Positions 11,458 through 23,102 of a stretch of DNA of 64,000 bases are shown in pieces (the first letter of the stretch is position 1; the number at the start of each line of letters is the position of its first letter). Made by a program: the position numbers and the translations under genes. The notes under the pieces were generated by a model. That model was not told the DNA's origin. It ran no database searches and saw only the letters and a list, made by a program, of their open reading frames with translations. The DNA is from Siphonodentalium dalli (lineage: Eukaryota; Mollusca; Scaphopoda; Gadilida; Siphonodentaliidae): assembly GCA_032622095.1 (NCBI GenBank), contig CP136063.1:266781426-266845425 (forward strand), in the 5' to 3' direction.

Positions 11458-11785
11458 ATGTTGCCCATACAATACATACGTATCGTGTGTGGCTATCGAC
11501 CAATCAAATTCAAGATACTTCAGTGGTCATATATATAATTCTGCTTTCTTCATTCGAGGGACCGTGCTTGAAATTCTGCTTTAAGAGGACATAATGTCTA
11601 TCCTTTATTAACAGGGTCCGCGCTGGACCGAAATTTACTTTCGCCAAATAATTTGCCAAATGATATTTATTGTTGCCACACTCTTTTAGAATTTGCCAAA
11701 AGCAATCACTGATAGTATCATTTTCTGCAACCTTGAGTCTTATGTTTTGACACTCGTGATTTGACACGACTTTTGCTATGAATAC

Positions 11786-12025
11786 ATGGAGCATGTGTGC
11801 GGCAGAAAACGGAACATGAAGTATGTGGATAGCACCCCCACTTTCTGGGAGGGTGATAGTGTGGTAAAGGTACTTTTTGATGATGAGGACAGAAATGGGC
11901 TGCATCTTAGCCCCGAGGGGCGTAATAAATTGAGTGAAATTCTCATTGAAGCTTCCTCCAAGCGCCGTCGTGACGAAACACCACCTCCTTCGGCCAAAAA
12001 CAAACAACATAAATGTTATACATGA
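11786..12025 (+). pseudogene. LINE ORF1 fragment, SGNH-esterase-like end
   Basis: An open frame of 79 codons holds YVDSTPTFWEGD and, later, GLHLSPEGRNKLSE. This D-G/N-L-H-L-S-P-x-G motif is typical of the C-terminal block of SGNH/GDSL-type hydrolase domains, which some non-LTR retrotransposons carry in ORF1. The N-terminal part is not readable in frame upstream. It lies just 5' of the endonuclease-RT frame, as expected for ORF1. A long minus-strand frame over the same DNA (11510-12046) is most likely a shadow. Confidence 0.55.
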
Positions 12026-12061
12026 ACATCTCTGAACAGTACTCAAACTTTATCTCAATAT

Positions 12062-14378
12062 GTGTGCATGGATGAAACTGTTAATGGTTGTAAGGGACTA
12101 TACACTTTTGAACTTATGAACATGTGTGATTCGATGGTCAACGATGAATGTGGAAATGATGATGACGGACGCGATGACGACGAAGTAATTGATGATGTAC
12201 ATGACGACGACTACAACTATGATGATGACGGCGATGATGACGACGATGATGACAACGAAGGAGATGGTGACGATGGCGATGGTGAAGATGACGTCGATGA
12301 TGATGAAGGCGACGATGAATCTAAATATGACGACGACGATGATGAGAATGATGGAAAAGATGACGAGGATGTTAATTATGTTAACGACAATGATGAGGAC
12401 GTCTTTGAAAGTGATGATGATGATGATGATGATGATGATGGTGATGACGATTATTATTACTATCATTATTACAAATGCGGTGATTACGATGAGGATGGAG
12501 ATAATGAAGACAATTATATTTATGATGATAATGCTGATGATGAAAATGAGGATGATGATGATGATGATGCTAATGATGATGATGATGATGATGGTGATGG
12601 GGATGATGATAGTGATGATGCCGGCTATGCCGACACTAAAAATATAAAAATTCTAGGTTTGAACGTGTGTGGATTAGAATCCCGCTTGATATATCGGGAG
12701 TTCGCCCAACTTATACAACGCTTTGATATCGTTTGTTTTTCAGAAACGAAAACACTACATGGTAGTATCGCGATCATACCAGGTTTTACAGTTTTTCCTA
12801 CTAACGGTAGGGGGATGGCGGGATGCGTTTCAGGTGGCATTATCATTGCCATCAAGGAGGGGTTGGAAAACTATGTACACCCTATATCTTCAAAGTCAAA
12901 TTTGGTATCATGGGTCAGAATTGATAATGGATATATTGGTACAGGGCGCGATCTTGTCATCGGGGCGGTGTACGTACCCCCGACTAATACGAAGTTTACC
13001 AACGATAACTGGCAGATTGATCTCGAAGGGGAGCTTAGGAAAGTAAGAAACAACAATGATGTTCTCCTAGTGGGCGACTTTAACTCCAGAACATCCCGAC
13101 TTGATGAATTCGTGGATGATAGGGCCCTAGTGGGTGTACGCTATGTAACAGACGACAATGACCTTCGACAGTATATCTTAGATGGAAAGTACGATTGTAA
13201 ATTTGGACGGCGATCGACTGAGGATCAGAGAAAGGCAAGTTCATATGGCTATAGACTGATAGATATGTGCAGCACTGAAGAAATGGTTATTCTTAATGGT
13301 CGAATAGGAAGTGATCGAGAACATGGGAAATTAACCTGCCGAGACCGCAGCGTTATCGATTATGGTATTTGCAGCCACGAGTTATTTGACCGTGTCAATG
13401 ATTTTTGTGTTGGAGTTTTGAGCAAATTTTACTCCGACGCGCATTGCCTCATTGAAATATCTCTGAATAGAAACACGGTGACAAAACCACCCAAAATCAA
13501 CTCAGGGGGTCGTAGCATGGGTAATAAACCACGGAAGTGGAATTACGAGAAGGCACACTTATTGGTCGACAAAGTTGCCAGTATTGTCCAAGAAGTAATT
13601 GATCCCATTTCAAATAGAATTGACAATGAGAAAAAAATTAACGAATTATGCGAAGCAATTGAACACATGTTTACGTCATCGGCTGCCGAGGCATTCGGTG
13701 TATATAATGCTGCGGGGAGTTCGCGAATTAGTAAACGAGAGGAGCAGAAAGAATGGTATGACGGCGAATGCGATCGAATGCGAAATGTTTTTCATAAATC
13801 GAGAAAAAAATATCGGCGACAGAAAACATTGCACAATCGCACTCTTATGAACGCGTCAGCGCGGAACTACAGGTGCGTAATTAAAAAGAAAATCGCGGAA
13901 TATAACCAAAAGAGATGCAATCAACTACGCAATGCATGTAGAAATCCGAGTGAGTTCTGGAAAACGTTAAAAGATATGAAAGGGAAACATACCGGGCCCA
14001 AGAAAGAACCTACGATATCAATCGACTTATTCTATGAACACTTCAAAGGCCTTGCCGAGTCACATGAAGACGGCGATGTAAGTTCATTACTTGAAAACAT
14101 GTTTGATATTGATGCACAAGGTCCTTTAAACTGTCCTATTATTAGCGACGAAATATTATCAGCTGTTGATAAACTTAAACTTGGTAAATCGTCGGGTCTA
14201 GATAATATATGCCCAGAATACTTAAAACACACTATACATTTAATGTCCGAAATTTACTGTAAGCTTTTTAACGCCATTTTAGACACAGGTTGCTTCCCAT
14301 TTAGATGGACCGAAGGTATGATTCAGCCAATTTATAAACGAAAGGGCGACAGGAATAACCCCGATTCACACAGAGGGA
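12062..14378 (+). pseudogene. LINE ORF2 5' part: poly-Asp leader, AP endonuclease, RT start
   Basis: The open frame starts at 12062. Residues of about 20-190 are mostly Asp, encoded by imperfect GAT/GAC trinucleotide repeats (12150-12620). An AP-type endonuclease follows: KILGLNVCGLESRL, FSETKTLHG, LLVGDFNSR and a late YSDAHCLIEI. From about residue 700 the first RT blocks appear: VDKLKLGKSSGLDNICPEY and IQPIYKRKGDRNNPDSHRG. Homology stops at about 14378, where an insertion begins, and resumes at 15909. The clade is not assigned; it is an APE-type non-LTR element. Confidence 0.85.
12150..12620 (+). repeat. Imperfect GAT/GAC trinucleotide repeat
   Basis: About 470 bases of imperfect GAY triplets, purest near 12410-12440 and 12550-12600. 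The phase stays open on both strands, giving poly-Asp on plus and Ile/Val-rich frames on minus. Confidence 0.9.
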
Positions 14379-15908
14379 CAAGAAAACCATAGTCAGAAAT
14401 GGTAACGCCACCAAGATCGTATTATTAGTCATAAATATAAATCATAATATAAAATATATTGGTTACATGAATGGACCGCCTCAGAATTCCGTTAAGACAA
14501 GTAATTCTTCAAATTATTACAATGAACTACGGCTTATAAATTACTGCAGGTTTCTCATTCGCCACACCAGAATGCTTCTAAATGCGGATCAAAGCTAAGA
14601 GTGCATGGCACATGCAGCCATTGTTCATAGACATTTTACAGATAGCGAGAATGATGCATGCTGGGAACGAAAGTATCCACAGCAAAGCCATGTGCTTACG
14701 GAGGCATGCGTTTATTATAGGGGATTTATGGTGGGCCTATAAAACTAATTATAACTTTGTTATCTGTCATAGTTTATGCGTGAAATTTTAAACATATATA
14801 CCATGGACATATACCCCTTCCAGAATGTTGAAAAACATTTTCAGTTGCTCATCGTATTTTTATAGACGAAATAGAAAATTGCGCTAACTGCTCAATGTTT
14901 TAATGTGTTACAAAACGTCTGATAAAAATAGTTCTATCGGGAATATTCACACCATTTTTTTTCAGAGAACAAAGAGTAAACATAGTCCTATCGGGATATC
15001 GTAAAGGAGATTAATTAAAACCCTCAGACTGCCGAAACTGACGACATTAAATTCGCTTTTTCGTGTCCCACGGAAATGAAACGTGTCTGTCCATTGATCA
15101 CGTTATTTATTTGACATAGTATTTTTTTTCTGTTGTATTTGAACACTTGTTGCACGTGCAGGCTGCACGATCATAATAACTTCAACCGATAAGCGCCGAC
15201 TGATACCCGCGCAACAGTTTGTCTCAAATAAATTGTTATCAAAACGCAGGTTTATGGCCGCGGACATAAGCCGATTAAGTGTAATGTAATTTATCCATGA
15301 ACTTGACTGAAAAATTGTGATTCTATCACCATTAGCCACGAAAATGGGACCTCTAAACAGGCAAGTTTGATTTTCGGGGGACACAAACAAGCGAATTTAT
15401 TGTCGGCAGTTTCGGCAGTCTGAGGGTTAATTAATCCCGAATTAAACGGAACTACTTTACGATAGTCCGATAGGACTATGTTTACTCTATGCATGTTCTC
15501 TGAAAAAATTGTGTGAATATTCCAGATAGAACTCTTTTTATCAGACGTTGTGTAACACCTTAAAACATTGAGCGGTTTTAGCGCAAACCGAAATGTGTTG
15601 TCTTGCAAGATATCCCACCGCTTTAGCTAAATTTACCTTCCTACAATATCCATAAAGAGGATCATATATTATATACCCACGGTTTTAATTATAGAATATA
15701 AAATATATTGGTTTCGCGAATGACCAACTCAGAATTCCGTTAAAATACTTGGCCTACTGGTCGCGTAGTTCCGACTTTTAAATAAACGGAATTTCCAACT
15801 CTATAAATAAATAAAAGCCCCACAATGCATTCACCCTGTACAATCACCCAGTGAATTATCGATCGACCATGCGATACAAAAAAACCAAAAGCTAGAAACA
15901 CCACACTA
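14379..15908. mobile_element. 1.5-kb insertion in the LINE RT, starts with repeat X
   Basis: Splits the RT between the RGxITLL-type blocks. The left end starts near CAAGAAAACCATAGTCAG, the same marker as the repeats at about 2165 (-) and 39833 (+). A segment of about 60 bp (14450-14505) recurs directly at 15690-15745 (shared TATAAAATATATTGGTT and CTCAGAATTCCGTTAA). Inside is a long inverted repeat (next entry). No transposase is readable. Exact ends are uncertain by about 10 bases. CACAC occurs at both junctions and could be a target duplication. Confidence 0.75.
14881..15584. repeat. Long inverted repeat inside the LINE insertion
   Basis: The left arm is about 14881-15069 and the right arm about 15378-15584, diverged but clearly matching over about 190 bp. 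Shared landmarks include CATAGTCCTATCGGGAT against its inverse, CCCTCAGACTGCCGAAACTG against its inverse, and GCTCAATGTTTTAA against its inverse. The loop is about 308 bp. Such a structure could fold into a long hairpin. Confidence 0.85.
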
Positions 15909-17057
15909 CGGTGGCGTAATAACACTTCTCAGTGTACTTGGCAAACTATTCACATCCGTCCTGAATAATCGACTCACAAAATTTTGCGAGGGTGAATGCA
16001 TATTAACCCAGTTTCAGGCGGGATTCCGTAAAGGTCATTCAACTACCGACAATATATTCATTATGAAAAGTCTTATTGACTTTTATCTTGCAAGAGGAAA
16101 ACAAATATACTGCTGTTTTGTCGATTTTAAGAAGGCATTCGACACAGTATGGAGGGGGGACTTTGGGTCAAACTTATGACATCCAGTATAAATGGAAAAA
16201 ATTTAAGAATTATTCGTAGCATGTATGGAAACATAAAATCTTGTGTAGTTCAGAATATCAAGCGGTCAGAATGTTTTACTTGCAGCACGGGTGTTAGACA
16301 AGGGGTAATACTATCTCCTTTATTGTTCTCGTTGTTCATAAACGACCTCGAACCATTTCTAAAAGATTGTGCTATCGACGGTTTGAAATTCCTAGGCGAT
16401 CAATCCACAGAAAAACTAGGAGTATATATTAGAATCATGTGTTTGTTGTATGCGGATGATACCGTTTTGTTTGCCGACAACCAGGCCAGTATGCAAAGGG
16501 CCCTGGACGCGTTTGGGGACTATACATCGTCGTGGAAACTAAACGTAAATACTTCAAAAACGAAAGCAATTCTCTTCTGCAACCGAAAACCGGAAGATTT
16601 TGACGATTTGTATCTAACTGGCAATAAAATAGAATACGTTGACACTATGAATTATCTCGGAGTCGAGTTCTTGTACACAGGCAGATTTTGCAAAGCAGTC
16701 AAAGCCATATCGGTGATTGGGAATAAGGCGATGCATGGGTTTTTAGGGAATATCAACAACCTAAATTTGACCAACGACCTACTAATAACGCTTTTCGACA
16801 AAACTATAGAACCAATTCTTCTATATGGAAGTGAAATATGGGGTACAGAAAACACATCAGAAATAGACAAAGTAATTTTGAGATTTTATAAACATATTCT
16901 TAAACTGAAAATCAGCACGCCCACATTCATAGTGTATGGAGAAATTGGCAGATATCCAATCAGTATCAGATGTAAGATGAGAATAATTCAATATTGGAAC
17001 CGCATACTAAATGCTCTCTGTATACATATACACCCACAAATGACAATATATCAGTAA
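15909..17057 (+). pseudogene. LINE ORF2 3' part: reverse transcriptase core
   Basis: Continues the RT broken at 14378. 15909-16140 reads VITLLSVLGKLFTSVLNN, FQAGFRKGHSTTDN and FVDFKKAFDTVWR. A one-base loss in the G run at 16150-16156 shifts the frame. The second frame (16149-17057, 302 codons) has GVRQGVILSPLLFSLFINDL, the catalytic LLYADDTVLF, a WKLNVNTSKTK block, NYLGVEF, and the post-RT ILLYGSEIWG and YGEIGRYP motifs. With the insertion and the frameshift it cannot act. It runs 3' into a minisatellite-like tract. Confidence 0.88.
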
Positions 17058-17069
17058 CAGAAAAAACCA

Positions 17070-17545
17070 TAGACATGCCATATACATCCATACCATAATG
17101 ACACTTCACATATACGCACACGCCAGCCAATGACCAACCAGCTGTACAGGTATGCATATACACTTCAACAATCATGACCATACAGTCATTCCATGAACAC
17201 CTATACACATTGCCCTATTTATCCATACACACCACCCGTGATCATACAGCCAACATATGTATACATATACCCCAGCCATGACAATACAGCCACCCAAGGT
17301 ACACATGTGCATCCCAGACATGACCATACAGTCTCTCCATATATACATAAACAGTACAGATAACTGTGTAGCGACATTTGTGTTACAATACACCACAATT
17401 ACCATATAGCCACTACATGTATACATATTCACCTCGCACATGACCACTCCTTATACATGTATTCCTATCATCTCACTGCGGACCCCACCAATCACCATAT
17501 AGCCACTCCTAGTACAACTATTCACCTTACCTCACCAGTCACTCC
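17070..17545. repeat. Degenerate minisatellite, unit about 40-50 bp
   Basis: Loose repeats built on CATGACCATACAGCCACTCC and TATACATATACACC follow the LINE directly. Units are strongly diverged and vary in length. Minus-strand frames across it, rich in Cys, Val and Tyr, are repeat artefacts. Confidence 0.7.
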
Positions 17546-19580
17546 CTGGCTGCCATTTCGATATAAACCATGTATTAAGTCAATCAATGTTGATGCTAAT
17601 GTGCGACAGTAGCCAAATAATATGTCTCGCTCAGTTCCGTTTGTGCGCATTTCCGTTCAAAATATTGGCCCGAGACGTTTTTGGCAAAATTCCACACTGC
17701 ATCCTTTAAAATGAATTTGTCATATCTCATATGAGACAACCAGAATATATCATTAATTTTAGTTGTAAGTTGATAAAGTAACATGGTTAATAACCAACAG
17801 TGTCACAATTTGCTACATTTTCGGAGCAGAGAATAATGTTTGGATATATGAGGAAAATCAACTTTTTTTGTTTGTTTCCATTTTGTAAGCCATCTTGAGT
17901 TATTTTGTCTACAAAACACATCAGTTTGACATATTTAAGACAGAATATTATATACAAAACCCGTCGTCTGTGTGTCAATGTCACGCTTTTGGTGCGTTTA
18001 TCATTTTTCAACCATGCGTCCAACTTAGCCCAAATTTGTACCACTGCCTACATTGTGTCGTCGAAGATGACTCACCAACTTTCACGCCGATTGGTCAACC
18101 ATGTACGTTAATCCGGATAAGGGTACATGGGTCAACGAATGCACGCGATCGAACATGGTCCACAAACGCCGTATTTGCACTCAAGTAGACACTATTTCTT
18201 ATGACGTAAACTTTGTCGAAATGACGTCATATGAGGTCACACACAAACCCACACTTGCTTTGCTACTGTACAGATGAAACTTCCAAGCGTTCTACCATAA
18301 CACTGGAAAAGGGCGCAAAATTAATTTGTCATCATGTTGAGTGTGAATATAAGTAAGGGCGTTGATTTTGTCGTGGAATTTCATGGGTTGTTGAGTCGAA
18401 CGTTCAATCATCGTTAGGACTGGGTGCTATTTTAAATATTAATGTTGTGCCCCGAATACCCTCGAACTGAAGAATTGGTAGGCGTCCAGAGGACCAGAAC
18501 ATTTCGTACTAAACTATTGGCATTAATCCACTTAGACAATACCTGCAAAGTACATCAATATGTCGCACACGAACTACCCGTGCAGTGGTTCGATTATATA
18601 ACTTAAATAGGGAAATGAAAGTTAATTATTAATACTGTTCGTCATGAGGAATTCTGAAGGTGTTGGTGTGTGAGGCGTCCATGATATTGGATATCCACCC
18701 ATCTGCTGGGCTCACCGCATCAATTATGTCATTGCTATAAGCTGACGAATCCGCCTTACGGCAAACTGGCTACGCCCATGCATTCATACCTGCTGAAGCG
18801 GGGGTCGTCAATACATTTCTTAGTGAAATACAGTGTTCCCACGCCGCCATGCCGTGACAAGAGAAGCATACTATTAGCCATTCTATTTCTAATATAAATA
18901 AGAATCTGATCATGCACACGAATACCAGTAAGTAACAAAGGACTTTTATTTACCCGTCATTTTAGACGGGAAATCCACTAGTGAAACAATAAACACCTTT
19001 GATACCAGAGATAGTTCCATTTTACTTGAAAAAATGGTCCAAAAGTGAAATTTTGTCGATTTTGATGTCAAATCTGTGATATAAAAATCCAATAATTCTA
19101 TTATGTCAGTGGTTAAAATAGTAACAATTAATCAAGATGCATCATAAATGTTAGTATTCAGTGTATATAAGGCAGAATAGTAAAAAAAATTCATCAGCCA
19201 CAACTTGCGTTATGATTATTGATGCTTTTGAAATTTAAAAATATGGGTTGGTCTCTTAAGAACGATCGCAATGACACCTTACAACCGCAGAAACTATCCA
19301 TCTCTATATAATATACACTATGTGATGTATTAGCATATGTAAAATGTATTTCAGACAAATCTACCATCTATGCTGGTCCCAAAATGCCACCCAGAAGAGT
19401 GCGGATTATACATTTTACTGTCTGGGTAGCTGCATAGCAACGGTTGTGATGGACATTATGATAGGAAACAACGTCATAAGTCTGTGTAATTCATCCTATG
19501 TCACAAATATACCTCAAATATGCAATTCAAAAGAACTAAATTTGAATAAAATACTGTACTACCTCCTTATATGAGCATTT
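17546..19580. other. No recognised feature
   Basis: About 2 kb without a supported gene or repeat. Short frames here show no family motif. Confidence 0.35.
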
Positions 19581-20060
19581 TATACTTTCGGGTAGTTGCC
19601 TAGCAACCGTTGCTAAGCAGAGCCAAATCTCGATTGGGTCAATATCTGAAAATGATCAGTAAGGTCCAATGAACATATGTTGCAAGTTTCATGCTTTTAT
19701 CATAATTTGTGTAATTCTTACATTTCCATGCACAAATCGACTGGACTGCATGATATATTGGGGAAATAACTGATTTTGACCCATTTTGGAAAATGGTCAC
19801 CAAGTTTAAAGGCCTATATATCATGACTGACATGTCGGTTTCAACAATACTGCAGTTCCCCACGTAGCACATACGCTACATATTATTTAGGAGCAAAGAT
19901 AACGTATTCAAAACTGATATGTAAAATCAGTGTGTAGAAAATGTATGACACGATATGAAAAAAGCTAATATTTTGGTGAATGACCTTGACCTTTGTGTAT
20001 GACCTTGACCTATAGAGATGAAATCTCTCATGCCAAAAGAAAGCCCACAAATGGTATCAC
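19581..20060. other. Motif-rich non-coding stretch
   Basis: At about 19594-19610 is GTTGCCTAGCAAC, a fit to the RFX X-box palindrome, followed by CGTTGCTAAGCA. At about 19981-20010 TGACCTTGACCT occurs twice, a doubled nuclear-receptor half-site pattern. Both could be parts of dispersed repeats; no gene is attached. Confidence 0.3.
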
Positions 20061-20509
20061 CTCATAGCAATGCAAATATAGAGTTACTACATTAAACGTT
20101 CTAGTTGTAGACCATTATATGCATATGTTTTACACTTGCCAAAAACTCCTTCCGTTGCCATGGAAACACAAATTTTGCACACTAAGCTACACTGCCACAG
20201 TGCGCCCCAACCCTCAGATAAACTTCAGCTTAAAAGCTTTGAGAAATTTTTTGATAGAATTTGCCCACCAAAATGGTACCATGCTCGGTCCTGGCTCATG
20301 GACTATATATGAAACAACATGTTCCTTTAAATAATTGATCGCTGTGGAATTTATGGTTACGTTATAATCGTTAGCTTATCGTCTCCCAATCGATTCGTAC
20401 AGTCAGAGAGCCAAGAGCTAGTTCGAGTTTGTTTGAACTGTCCAATAGGGAAGATTTTATGTGTCTGAACTGTTGGACGGCTGAACTTAATAACAAATTC
20501 CGTTCTTAA

Positions 20510-20894
20510 AGGGGGACTGTACACTAAATCAGGCCATGTATGGGACCATTTCCTATTATACTCAACATAATATATGCAACACATGAATGAATTTGAGCAA
20601 TGGGCGCAATGCAAAATACACTCATTTACTTTATGAAAGATGTAAAACAGCATGGTGATTAAAATGAAAATGTGTTTTGCGTTCGAGTCGTGAACTCATT
20701 TTCATTATAATTACCATGTTGTTTGCATCATTCATAGGGCCTCGCGTGGGCGTATATATGTCAATAAATACATCTATCTGTGAGTGTGCTTTGCCCTCAT
20801 CGATATCTCAAATTGATTCATTTGTAGCATTTATTCTGTTGAGTATAATTGGAGATGGTCCTATAAATTGCCGGATTTAGAGTACAGTACCCCT
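20510..20894. mobile_element. TTAA-flanked MITE
   Basis: 385 bp bounded by TTAA at 20506-20509 and 20895-20898. Inverted termini are AGGGGGACTGTACACTAAAT on the left and, inverted from the right, AGGGGTACTGTACTCTAAAT. No transposase is encoded. TTAA target sites are used by piggyBac and Kolobok elements; which one applies is unknown. Confidence 0.75.
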
Positions 20895-20898
20895 TTAA

Positions 20899-21335
20899 AG
20901 ATGTATCTCTTTCCTGAACGTTCTGTCGAAAGCTTTTGCATAATAGAATGTACATGGTCGCTGAATTGCATATAAATGCATCTGTATATATCACAGTTAA
21001 CTACACGAGAAACGACATCTCTGCAGTTGTGGTGTTGTTACAGACATTTCCCTGCAACTGGCCTGTATTTCCATGATATTCGAATGTAATCACACGCAAA
21101 TGTATGTAGCGTCATCATTTTGTTTTAACTTTCGAGATTTCGCTCCTTGTATAGTTATAGCTGTGACAGATATGCATGTCATACGCAGATTGTCGTTCCT
21201 TTCTAGTAGTAACCAAGAGCATCGCTAGGGCGTGGCAAAATACGCCCTTTAGTAATTTCGAATTGTACTACCGCAAAATAAAAACACAATTTGAGCTCAC
21301 AAAGAATATCTGATGTACCCATAATTTCAATGCCA
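20899..21335. other. No recognised feature
   Basis: AT-rich intergenic sequence with no supported gene. Confidence 0.35.
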
Positions 21336-21337
21336 AA

Positions 21338-21850
21338 ATGCGGTCAAATTCTAAGTCGTAAAATTGTTGTAACTCACGTGTAAATAATTGGACAGAACCC
21401 ATATTCTAACTGTATGTTTTAGCTGGGAAATACACATACCAACTTTGGTTCAAATTAAATAATCCAAACAGGAGTTATCTGTTGGAAACCGAAATGTTAT
21501 GAAATCGGTCAATTCGAAAAAGTGCCGCAACTCATGTAAAAATAACTAGGCGGAACCCATATTCGAACTTGGCCTGTAACTTTAGCTGGGAAATAACCAT
21601 ACCAATTTTGTTTCAGATCAAATAATCCAAACAGCAGTTATCGGTAGGAAATCAAAAATGTTAACAGGCGGTCAAATTCTAAGTCGAAAAAGGGCCGTAA
21701 CTCATGTAAAAATAATTGGACGGAACCCATATTCGAACTTGGCCTGTATTTTTAGCTAGTAAATACACGTGCCAACTTTGGTTCAGATCAAATAGTCCAA
21801 GCTTGGGTTATCGATCGGAAACCAAAAATGCTTAACGTGCGGCCGACCAG
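21338..21850. repeat. Three tandem units of about 163 bp
   Basis: Each unit has GTAACTCATGTAAAAATAA-like, GGAACCCATATTCGAACTTG-like and TTTAGCTGGGAAATACAC-like blocks. Units start near 21341, 21505 and 21667. The array ends with a CAGACGACTCGACGAACTG stretch, like the tail of a retroposed repeat. Similar AACTC-containing units are common in invertebrate genomes; the family is not named. Confidence 0.85.
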
Positions 21851-22065
21851 ACGACTCGACGAACTGACAGACTGATTACATGATAAGACTTCTTTTTTTC
21901 AAAAGGGCGTATAACAATTGCCTGGAAATTTCCCAGTGTACAACTTTCAAAGGAAGACATTCGATCGTTCATAAACATAGCCTACCACTCGCACTACATT
22001 TCCTTTCATAACCTAGCCCTAAAGCATTGTTATAACTCAAGGCTGAATAACACACAGTATTTAAG

Positions 22066-23096
22066 CCCCTGTCACACTCAGGCCGGCGCTTTCATTGCGC
22101 TGCAAAAGTATCAAAGCGCCCACCTAAACGCACTAAGGTCTCCAAGAACCGATTGGTGACGCAGTGGACACTGGCTACGATGGGCGAGGGTCACCATGGT
22201 CCCCCATAGGCGCCAGAGCGCCGCGCTTGTTTTGTGCACAAAACAAGCGCAGAGGCTCTGCGTTCTGACCAAGGCGTAGCAAGCTTACTGCAGTTGCAGA
22301 GGAATTCTTGCTGCGACCACGAGTATCTTGTATCCGTCCTTGCTACGTCAACGGGGAGCTCATGTTGCTCGCTTTGCGCTGTCAAAGCGCCGCGCTTGTT
22401 TTGTGCATACACAAAGCAAGCGCAGAGTCTCGGCGTTCTGACCAAGGCGTAGTAAGCTTACTGCAGTTGCAGAGGAATTCTTGCTGAGACCACGAGTAGC
22501 TTGTATCCGTCCTTGCTACATCAACGGGGCGACGGTACTGCGCCTGGTCAGAACGCCGAACATCTGCGCTTGTTTTGTGCATGCATAAACAAGCGCGGCG
22601 CTCTGGCGCTCAGGGGCGATCACGGGGACCCTCTCCCGTCCTAGCCAGTGTCAACTGCGTCGCCAATCGGTTATTGGATACCTTAGTGCGCTTAGCTTGG
22701 CGCTTTGATAATTTTTCAGCGCAATGCAAGCGCCGGCCTGATCGCAGCGGAGTGTGACAGTGGTTTAATCGGACAGCTAATTGCGGATTGTTGGGTATAT
22801 TCCCCACAACGAAAATTCTGACTATGACTGGAGAACGCAGGAGACGCTATTTATTCTCTCCGCGCCCGCACAGAGAACGTTTTGCAAACTTATTGAGAAC
22901 GTACTAGCAACACAATAACAGCGACTTGAGCGCACCAAGGACTAGAGAAAGCACAGCGAGACACTTGACAAAGTAGGAATGCTATAGGAGCATACTTTGT
23001 GTTAACAGTTTGACAATTTTGGACTCCTCCTGAGTGTTACTCATATTTTGGTACCGTTTCAGCGCAATGCAAGCGCCGGCCTGAGTGTGACAGGGG
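22066..23096. mobile_element. GC-rich TIR element with an extra internal terminus
   Basis: 1031 bp with inverted ends CCCCTGTCACACTCAGGC, continuing into a GGCGCTTGCATTGCGCTG-like block. A direct 6-bp TTTAAG flanks it at 22060-22065 and 23097-23102; TTAA is an alternative reading of the target. A second right-hand terminus lies inside at about 22716-22763. The interior is rich in GCGC and in AAACAAGCGC blocks in both orientations. No transposase is readable. GC content is well above the surroundings. Confidence 0.8.
22262..22535. repeat. Internal direct duplication, offset about 176 bp
   Basis: About 95 bp starting CTGACCAAGGCGTAG is present at 22265-22359 and again at 22438-22534 with few changes. 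It lies between inverted AAGCGC-rich blocks of the TIR element. Confidence 0.88.
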
Positions 23097-23102
23097 TTTA
23101 AG

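Noticed and set aside
11510-12046. 178-codon minus-strand frame
   Set aside because: No recognised domain. Opposite it is a plus-strand frame with an SGNH-like motif that fits the LINE layout.
12098-12647. Long Ile-rich (-) and Met-rich (+) frames
   Set aside because: Alternative readings of the GAT/GAC trinucleotide repeat.
22191-22757. Open frames on both strands in the GC-rich element
   Set aside because: High GC content removes stop codons; the frames follow repeated and inverted blocks and show no domain.
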